Assembly (NCBI GenBank): GCA_019594025.1
Contig: JAFDUB010000049.1
Coordinates: 1 to 11,747, forward strand
Direction of reading: 5' to 3'
Length of the DNA: 11,747 bases
From: Thermoplasmata archaeon
GTDB taxonomy: Archaea > Thermoplasmatota > Thermoplasmata > Halarchaeoplasmatales > Halarchaeoplasmataceae
Shown here: positions 5,774 through 11,747 of the stretch, piece after piece
Position numbering within the stretch: the first letter of the stretch is position 1
Layout: each line of letters begins with the position of its first letter
Translations under genes and position numbers: made by a program
The notes under the pieces: generated by a model
Database searches by the model: none
Seen by the model: the letters and a program-made list of their open reading frames with translations, nothing else
What the model was told of the DNA's origin: nothing

Positions 5774-6184
5774 ATGGAAGGAAGAGTTGTAGTTAGTGAT
5801 GACGACTTTGACATTGAAGAGCTGAAGAAAATAGTTGCTGACGATCGTGACGGAGCTGTAGTTACCTTTACAGGTATAGTTAAAGGTGAAAATAAAGGGA
5901 AACGCGTATCGGGGATGGAGGTGCAGAGGTACGAAGGGATGACCAAACAGGAACTGTCTAAAGTAAGAGATGAAGCTCTGCTTAACTTCAAGATTTCAGA
6001 CGTTCTGATTATACACCGCTTCGGTGAACTTCGCATCGGTGACAACATTGTGGGTATAGTGGTTTCAGCCCCCTGTCGTACGGATGCTTTTGATGCATGC
6101 AGGTACTGCATCGACAGACTCAAAGAGATGGTACCCATTTGGAAGCAAGAAAAATTCCAAGATGATGGAAAAGATGAGGAATGA
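5774..6184 (+). CDS. moaE: Molybdopterin synthase catalytic subunit MoaE
   Basis: MoaE, with thiocarboxylated MoaD, converts precursor Z (cPMP) to molybdopterin by inserting the dithiolene sulfurs in the cytoplasm. The 136-residue protein shows the family blocks in order: DGAVVTFTGIVKG (26-38), YEGMTKQEL (53-61), HRFGELRIGD (81-90), SAPCRTDAFDACRYCIDRLK (98-117) and VPIWKQE (120-126). Lys117 and Lys124 align with the active-site lysines 119 and 126 of the E. coli protein. The C-terminus is shorter than in E. coli and ends in an acidic tail. GGAG lies 8 bases before the ATG and supports this start. It is the surviving copy of a duplicated gene. No moaD is in the window, so MoaD must come from elsewhere. 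A tungsten-enzyme role is equally possible in archaea. Confidence 0.93.
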   Translation: MEGRVVVSDDDFDIEELKKIVADDRDGAVVTFTGIVKGENKGKRVSGMEVQRYEGMTKQELSKVRDEALLNFKISDVLIIHRFGELRIGDNIVGIVVSAPCRTDAFDACRYCIDRLKEMVPIWKQEKFQDDGKDEE

Positions 6185-6218
6185 AAAAGGTTTAATCGCC
6201 CTTGCTTCATAACGAGGT

Positions 6219-8786
6219 ATGGGAGAAAAGATACCGCTCTACGCCAACCGTTCCAAAGGCATCGATTATTTGTATGACGAGGTGAAGGATTTCGACCTCG
6301 TGCTTACCGTCGACGCTCCTCTCGCAGACGCCTTGAACATACGTCTAGACCGAGCAAAGCTAGGTTATTTCGCCACCACACCCCGAAGGTGGGCCATAAA
6401 CCAATGCGGGGATCAAATACTCGATAAACGTCAGCTTTATCTGAAAGCGGTGAAAGAGCTTGATATAGAATGGAAAGAGACGGCATTTTTACTTGACAAT
6501 ATCATCGACTGCTGGATAAATACCGGCGATATCAGCAAAATCCTCGAGTACCGTAAATTTAGAAGAGAAGGTACCGACAGAATCCTTGAACTTATCTCAA
6601 GTACCTCTAATTTTTTTAACATACTCGAAAGATGTACCCATCCTCGAGACATGAATTTAGCGGCTGTTGGTGAATATCAGTTTAACAAGCTGGATAAAAA
6701 GGTACTACCGGAGCGATACACCGATGTTAGCTTGTTCACAGATGGTAAACGGAAGATGCCTCCCTTCAGACTCTTCAACTCCGACACGGAAATGATAAAA
6801 ACACTCGTGGAAAACGTTTTGAAACATGATCCTAACGATATAGCACTGGTGATGTCTGAAAAAGATCCGTACGATAATTTGATCCTGTCTTCATTCGATT
6901 CTCACAGCATCCCATACATGGCAAATATCCCCATTAGAGAGCATCCTGGTCTAAGAACTTTCATCTATTTGATGTCGACAGGGCTGTTAACTAGAGGTAT
7001 TAAGGTTAAGGACTTGCGCCCGTTGATGGCACCATTGAAGATACATGTTTCTACGGAGTACGATGAACAATATATTGCCGGCAGTAGTGATGCTGGAATA
7101 AAAATGATCGAGAATATGCTTGGAAAGGTAAAAACATCCTCCTTCGGAGAACTGCTCGATATGTGTCAAGAAAAACTCGATTCAGATATGAGTTCGGTAA
7201 AAGAGCATCTCAACGAGCTCGAAATTAGCGAGGAGGAGATTACCCAGGAGGCTCTTAACGCTTTGATTTACTACCTGGATTCATTCGATGTGTCCCTCGA
7301 TAGCAGTTCCCACGGTGTACTATTGGCATCACCTAAAACATCGGCCTATATCGACCGACCCCTTGTATTTTACATGGGGATGGAATCTACATGGACTTCG
7401 GAGATTGCTCGAAAACCATGGGTCGATCCTAAGAAGTTCGATAAGCTGATGAAAAAGAACTTTGAGATTTTACTGCAAAACGGTGAATCCCAGTACTACA
7501 TGGTTAAAAGCGGGGAGACCGCACCGTGTTTTTACTTCAATGAGATGGTTGACCAGTCGATAGGATCTTTTTCAGATTTTGAGCACTCTAAGCACAGCTA
7601 TCCTTTAGAGCAAAAAGTCAAACCCTTTTTACCTCCTAAATCTCCTACTACGTTTAAACCGATCAAAAGCATTAGCCAATCCGCTCTAAATCTATTCGTA
7701 CACTGTCCCAAGGACTACATGTTCTCTCGAATAGTAAGACGTCCGACCATGTGGTACCAACTTAGAGGTCAGCTGCTGCACGACTTTGCAGAGTTCTACA
7801 TTGCTCACCCCGACTTCTGCAGGTCACGACCTCTAGGTAGTTTCGTTGAAGTCCTTCTAGAGGAGATTAACCCTTATATGGATGAGCTGGAGATGAAAGT
7901 TTTCGCCACTCAGATGAAGGAAGGTATGGTTAACCTGATGACGTATCTTGATTCCGTCAAACCACCCAAATATGTTCCCGAGGGATATGGAAAAGCTTCC
8001 TGGAGTACTAACTTATTCTCAAAAGCTTTTGAGAAGCCTGTGGGCGAAAGTCCTACTGAATTGTTCTTCAACAACGAAGATATCGGAGCTAGGGGTGTGG
8101 TGGACTTGATGGTTTCAGAAAGTGAGATAGTCGATCATAAATCCGGTAGGAAAAAAACGCTCTCGAGGATAATGAAAGAAATCAGACCAGAGGAGATGAT
8201 AGGTAAGCCGAACCTACAGCCTATGATGTACCTAGCACATCACCGATATCTATATCCCGATACGGATATCGTGTTCACATTCAACCACCCTCTTGAGAAC
8301 GTGGATAAACGCATATTCGACCGGGGCTATATTACCGACAATTTGGTACAAATACAATACTACGCAGCATATTTCGACGAGACCGTTGCCACCGGAGATA
8401 TCTTTGATAAGTTATTTAACGAAGCAGGTACCAGCACTGATCGTCGTAAAGTTCTTGAAAAGATAGGATATGGAAATTATGCTGATTTTTTTAAAGACCG
8501 TGGATTTACAAGGGATTACTTACAAAGTGAGGTGTTGGAAACTGAGTTCATAAACTATGCAAAGGAGATCGTGGGAGATTATAAGTACGTTGAAAAGGGA
8601 TGTAGGGGGATACTAAAAAAACTTCTTGAACTGCGTGAAAACTGCTTATTTAAAGAGGACTTGGATGATTTTGAAGAGTATTTAGGCAAGCAGTTAAGCC
8701 TTTTAAACAAATACATGGAGGAAGGCTTTCCTGTGGGTGATCCCGACCTAGATGAGCTAGAGCACAAGGATATGGGGATATTATGA
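6219..8786 (+). CDS. AddB-like protein with C-terminal PD-(D/E)XK nuclease
   Basis: This 855-residue protein pairs with the downstream AddA-like helicase. The N-terminal ~480 residues show no Walker A, as expected if, like parts of AddB, this region is helicase-like without ATPase activity. The C-terminal part is a RecB-family nuclease: SQSALNLFVHCP (486-497), GQLLHDFAEFY with His521, GVVDLMVSESEIVDHKSG with Asp629, Asp639 and Lys641, and NLQPMMYL with Gln667. AddB usually brackets its nuclease with four Fe-S cysteines. The first is kept (Cys496), but the C-terminal CxxCxxxxxC is absent; only two isolated cysteines follow. The start at 6219 lies 34 bases after moaE, with TTTAATC about 27 bases upstream as a possible box. 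It overlaps the next gene by ATGA, so translation is probably coupled. I infer a role in double-strand end resection. Confidence 0.75.
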   Translation: MGEKIPLYANRSKGIDYLYDEVKDFDLVLTVDAPLADALNIRLDRAKLGYFATTPRRWAINQCGDQILDKRQLYLKAVKELDIEWKETAFLLDNIIDCWINTGDISKILEYRKFRREGTDRILELISSTSNFFNILERCTHPRDMNLAAVGEYQFNKLDKKVLPERYTDVSLFTDGKRKMPPFRLFNSDTEMIKTLVENVLKHDPNDIALVMSEKDPYDNLILSSFDSHSIPYMANIPIREHPGLRTFIYLMSTGLLTRGIKVKDLRPLMAPLKIHVSTEYDEQYIAGSSDAGIKMIENMLGKVKTSSFGELLDMCQEKLDSDMSSVKEHLNELEISEEEITQEALNALIYYLDSFDVSLDSSSHGVLLASPKTSAYIDRPLVFYMGMESTWTSEIARKPWVDPKKFDKLMKKNFEILLQNGESQYYMVKSGETAPCFYFNEMVDQSIGSFSDFEHSKHSYPLEQKVKPFLPPKSPTTFKPIKSISQSALNLFVHCPKDYMFSRIVRRPTMWYQLRGQLLHDFAEFYIAHPDFCRSRPLGSFVEVLLEEINPYMDELEMKVFATQMKEGMVNLMTYLDSVKPPKYVPEGYGKASWSTNLFSKAFEKPVGESPTELFFNNEDIGARGVVDLMVSESEIVDHKSGRKKTLSRIMKEIRPEEMIGKPNLQPMMYLAHHRYLYPDTDIVFTFNHPLENVDKRIFDRGYITDNLVQIQYYAAYFDETVATGDIFDKLFNEAGTSTDRRKVLEKIGYGNYADFFKDRGFTRDYLQSEVLETEFINYAKEIVGDYKYVEKGCRGILKKLLELRENCLFKEDLDDFEEYLGKQLSLLNKYMEEGFPVGDPDLDELEHKDMGIL

Positions 8787-11746
8787 CGGAAAATGAGCCA
8801 AAGGGCCCTCAAAGAGAGTTGATCAATTCGATCGAAGGGATCTACGTGGTCGATGCCGGGCCCGGTACTGGGAAAACCTTCACTATAGCCCATAGGTATG
8901 CACACATAATAGAGCAGGGTGTTGACCCGGAAAACTTACTTTTGATCACCTTTACAAACAGTGCCGCGCAGAACATGAAGGAACGTATAATCAACCTTTG
9001 TGATTACGATCCTGCCGCCCTTCGTGACGCCCCTATAATGACTTTTCATGGATTGTGCAACAGCATAATATTCAACCACGGATTCGACGCCCCCCAGTTG
9101 TTAGGTATCGACGAAAAGATATCTTCATCTGTAAGAGTTATAGAGAATGAGTTATTGGAATTCAAAGAATTCAGCCGATTTTATGAAGGCTTTGTATCCG
9201 ACCACCCCGAGTATAAGGATTTTTACAGGGTGGTAAGACGCAGAGAGAATTTGCTTCATCTTATCAAAACTCTAGGTGCCAAAGGTATATTCCCTACCAA
9301 AAAAGGTTGGTTTAGAAATTCCGGATTATACTTAGACGGGGATTATGACGAATTTAAGAAACCTTTCCGTGAGATGAACGAATCCCAGGGAGAAAACAAA
9401 CAGTCTAAGCTGCGGGAAAAGTTATCGGGATACAAAAACAAATGTTTTACTCTAGACGCTCCAGATGAATTTGAAATAAGGGGCGATAAGCAGGTGCCGG
9501 AGAAGTATGCTGAGGAATGCTTCTTTGAAGAACGAGAACGATTGAAATCCTTTGTACACGACCTTTACTTCTTTTACATAAAGTACGCCCTATCTCGTAA
9601 TTATATAAACTTCAGCATCATGATAATGTTCGGCTTCGTTCTTTTATGTATTGACCATGGTATCAGAGAAGAGATGAGGTACGATCACGTGATGATAGAC
9701 GAATTTCAGGATACCAACGAGATACAGTTCAAACTCACACTCCTTCTATCCAAGGGTGGGAATATATGTGCCGTTGGTGACTGGAAACAGAGTATATTTT
9801 CCTTCCAATACGCCAACGTGGAGAATATAATTAAATTTGAAGAGAGGATGAAACGGTATGTGGAAGAACTTAACGAGGACCATGAGAGGATAAACTACGA
9901 CCCTGTTGTAAGCGATACGATCCATCTTAAGCATAATTTTCGATCGACGGACGATGTAATACAGTTCTCCGAGAGAGCTCTTTTAGCCGAGGCCACCAAG
10001 AGTGAAGGATTGGATAAGGGGAAGGTAAGCTCTAAGATCACTCGCCTAGAAGCGGCGAAGAACTATGGTGACACAGCCATCGAGGGTTACGTCGGAGATG
10101 ATGAAAAAGCAGTGATCCTTTGGAAGATTGCAGAACTTATCGACCATGGCGTCAGCTGGGATGATATAGTGGTGTTAAGCAGAACCCGTAAATTCGCTCT
10201 ATCTCTGTATGAATATGCAAAGAATCTAGGTTTCCCTGCTTCATATCGGGGAGGTGTTGAGCTGTTCAGAACCAGACCGGCCCTGTTATTGCTAGCTTGG
10301 TTACGTGTTATCACCGGTACGAGACCAGAGAGGGGATGGGCTGTGATTCTGGATGAGGCCGGATATACTTATACGGATATGAAAAGGATCCTAAAGGAAA
10401 ACGATTATCCCCAATATATAGAAGAGTTTGCCTACCATTTAAAAGATCAAAATAGGATAGGTCATATCGCTAGATCGATGTATGACCGATACGGTATAAA
10501 CAACCCCTTCGCCGATGCGGTGATCGACGTTCTTCAGAAAACCTACAGCGACACCTACATGATGATTTCAGAGATGGTGGGATTTATGGAGGATAACATC
10601 GATAGGGGTGAAACCTATGAAGTAAATAGTTTTGAACATGATGAGACCTTCACTATACAGACTATACACAGCGCAAAGGGTCTGGAGTATCCTATCGTCA
10701 TACTAGCGGACCCTGGAGGGCGTTTAGGTGGGTATGGTTCGGCCATAGAATACAGAGAACCCTTCGGACTGCGTCAAAAGAAACTGTATGACGACAAACC
10801 TAGCCCCTTTTTGTACGATAATTGGAGGGCGTATTTGCTATCGAAGTGTTTATCGTCGGACTATGACGAGGAAAGAAGGATTCTGTATGTCGCCTTAACT
10901 CGTGCCGAGAATCATATTTATCTTACGTCGACTCTTGGTAAGGAAAGCGAATTTTTTAACAACCTCGGTGTAGAAGCTACCGTAGTCGATGAAAAGGCAC
11001 CGGAACTGAGGATAGGTGGTCGGAAGAAGAATAAGCTGACCGTGGATGAACCTACTCACCGAGCTTCTGTTGTAATTAACAGTCATGATCTGATAGATGA
11101 TGAGATTTTTTCTTCATATTCTCAAGGTCGTGGAACCGAATACGGTGGGCAGATCCACCTTTTTGCACAGCGTCTTGTGAACGGTGAGGAAGTTAGTCCT
11201 CAAAATGACGACGAAGCTAACGTTGAAAAATTGTTATCCTCTCTCCAAGGGAACAAACAAAGCGAAGTTGTGTGTTCACTACCTCTAGAGCTGGCAAATA
11301 GAAGGGTGTTAATCAAAGGTAAGATAGATTTAATCAATGTGACGGAGGATATTATTGAATTGATAGACTTCAAAACAGATGTAGAACGTATGGCGGAAGA
11401 GGAGTATAGAAAACAGCTTAGTGTTTACGCCCACGTTTTGAAACAAGTATATCAAGAAAAAACACTGAAAGCTTATGTTTATTACACCTTTACTGGTGAA
11501 AAAGTGGAGATTAACATTCTTTCAAAAGAGGAGTTAAAAATATCAGTGAAAAAACAGCTACCTCTTGAGCCTGTCCGAGTATTAAGCTCACAAATCTATT
11601 ATTCGGACAACGTAAATATTATATATGGTGAAACTATCTGGCTATTTAAAGTGAGAACATGTCAAAAACATATAGAAAATACGATCCAAAACAGATTTTT
11701 TTACTATCACCCGATATTCGAGACTGGTTGCCCGATAATCATCTAG
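8783..11746 (+). CDS. AddA/UvrD-like helicase-nuclease, 3' end altered by an IS insertion
   Basis: This superfamily 1A helicase has all its motifs: Q motif near Gln10, Walker A AGPGTGKT (25-32), Ia LLITFTNSAAQNMKERI (52-68), II DEFQD (306-310), III VGDWKQSIFSF (331-341), IV HNFRS (384-388), V TIHSAKGLE (627-635) and VI ALTRAE (704-709). A RecB-type nuclease follows: GGQIH with His792, KIDL with Asp849, ELIDFKTD with Asp862 and Lys864, and KQLSVYAHVL with Gln878. With the overlapping upstream gene it makes an AddAB-like two-nuclease complex that would unwind and degrade DNA ends for recombination. The frame closes at 11744-11746, but about the last 57 residues (from about 931) lie in IS DNA and are not native. 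All motifs precede the insertion, so the protein may still work. UvrD or RecB alone would fit less well, given the paired nuclease gene. Confidence 0.85.
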   Translation: MTENEPKGPQRELINSIEGIYVVDAGPGTGKTFTIAHRYAHIIEQGVDPENLLLITFTNSAAQNMKERIINLCDYDPAALRDAPIMTFHGLCNSIIFNHGFDAPQLLGIDEKISSSVRVIENELLEFKEFSRFYEGFVSDHPEYKDFYRVVRRRENLLHLIKTLGAKGIFPTKKGWFRNSGLYLDGDYDEFKKPFREMNESQGENKQSKLREKLSGYKNKCFTLDAPDEFEIRGDKQVPEKYAEECFFEERERLKSFVHDLYFFYIKYALSRNYINFSIMIMFGFVLLCIDHGIREEMRYDHVMIDEFQDTNEIQFKLTLLLSKGGNICAVGDWKQSIFSFQYANVENIIKFEERMKRYVEELNEDHERINYDPVVSDTIHLKHNFRSTDDVIQFSERALLAEATKSEGLDKGKVSSKITRLEAAKNYGDTAIEGYVGDDEKAVILWKIAELIDHGVSWDDIVVLSRTRKFALSLYEYAKNLGFPASYRGGVELFRTRPALLLLAWLRVITGTRPERGWAVILDEAGYTYTDMKRILKENDYPQYIEEFAYHLKDQNRIGHIARSMYDRYGINNPFADAVIDVLQKTYSDTYMMISEMVGFMEDNIDRGETYEVNSFEHDETFTIQTIHSAKGLEYPIVILADPGGRLGGYGSAIEYREPFGLRQKKLYDDKPSPFLYDNWRAYLLSKCLSSDYDEERRILYVALTRAENHIYLTSTLGKESEFFNNLGVEATVVDEKAPELRIGGRKKNKLTVDEPTHRASVVINSHDLIDDEIFSSYSQGRGTEYGGQIHLFAQRLVNGEEVSPQNDDEANVEKLLSSLQGNKQSEVVCSLPLELANRRVLIKGKIDLINVTEDIIELIDFKTDVERMAEEEYRKQLSVYAHVLKQVYQEKTLKAYVYYTFTGEKVEINILSKEELKISVKKQLPLEPVRVLSSQIYYSDNVNIIYGETIWLFKVRTCQKHIENTIQNRFFYYHPIFETGCPIII
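11615..11627 (+). promoter_or_regulatory. TATA-like box for the IS transposase
   Basis: AATATTATATATG lies about 35 bases before the transposase ATG. This would give a leader of about 10-15 bases containing GTGAG, a weak ribosome-binding match. Confidence 0.4.
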
Positions 11747-11747
11747 C
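11659..11747 (+). CDS. IS1182-family transposase, N-terminus only (cut by window edge)
   Basis: Translated from the ATG at 11659, the frame begins MSKTYRKYDPKQIFLL and continues SPDIRDWLPDNHL before running off the window. This is the characteristic N-terminus of IS1182-type DDE transposases (pattern: KT-R-YDP-Q--LL-P---DWLP--HL). It lies in a different frame from the helicase gene it overlaps and explains why that gene's tail looks foreign. The catalytic DDE residues are beyond the window, so I cannot say whether the element is intact. Confidence 0.85.
   Translation, partial: MSKTYRKYDPKQIFLLSPDIRDWLPDNHL

Larger units (their letters stand above)
11572..11747 (+). mobile_element. Left end of an IS1182-family insertion sequence
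   Basis: The transposase start at 11659 marks this DNA as the 5' end of an IS. The outer edge is not certain. An inverted pair TGTCCGA (11572-11578) and TCGGACA (11603-11609) lies just where the helicase frame loses its family resemblance, and probably belongs to the element terminus. The right end and the target duplication lie outside the window. Confidence 0.65.

Noticed and set aside
5728..6210. A 160-residue minus-strand frame opposite moaE
   Set aside because: moaE is clearly real on the plus strand with its catalytic lysines; the antisense frame is serine-rich shadow.
11571..11746. A novel C-terminal domain on the AddA-like protein
   Set aside because: The same DNA in another frame is the unmistakable start of an IS1182-type transposase, so the tail is read-through into the IS.

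Overview
The window is archaeal, most likely euryarchaeal. Its tRNA-Gly lacks an encoded CCA, and AT-rich TATA-like boxes lie about 25-30 bases before several start codons, as expected for leaderless or short-leader transcripts. The protein set is also archaeal: a SepF-type division protein, an asparagine synthetase of the AsnRS-like archaeal type, and an archaeal-style methionyl-tRNA synthetase with a C-terminal tRNA-binding domain. I cannot fix the order from sequence alone.

Layout. At 1-391 (+) is the C-terminal part of a KaiC/RadA-like ATPase, cut by the window edge or decayed. It converges on sepF (402-782, -). A tRNA-Gly(UCC) follows at 1041-1114, and its 3' end is echoed twice downstream (about 1197 and 1287) inside a palindrome-rich stretch of about 190 bases that can fold into several hairpins. 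The AsnRS-like asparagine synthetase (1357-2277, -) and metG (2359-4551, +) diverge from a short shared promoter region.

Between metG and the AddAB-like genes lies the trace of an old tandem duplication. The order is: intact metG, wrecked moaE copy (about 4636-4807), intact four-helix membrane protein (4964-5398), wrecked metG 3' end (about 5443-5671), intact moaE (5774-6184). Each gene was kept in one copy and lost from the other.

The right half is a two-gene unit with an ATGA overlap. The first gene is an 855-residue AddB-like protein with a PD-(D/E)XK nuclease (6219-8786). The second is an AddA/UvrD-like helicase with its own C-terminal RecB-type nuclease (8783-11746). Together they look like an archaeal AddAB-type helicase-nuclease for processing double-strand DNA ends. 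The last ~60 codons of the helicase frame are not native: an IS1182-family element has entered the 3' end of the gene, and its transposase begins in another frame at 11659 and leaves the window.

Most genes are housekeeping (division, translation, asparagine, molybdenum cofactor, DNA repair). I see no CRISPR array, toxin-antitoxin pair or clear new defence system. The unusual material is the tRNA-end repeats and hairpin cluster, the reciprocal-decay duplication, the AddB-like protein without the Fe-S cysteines, and the IS insertion.
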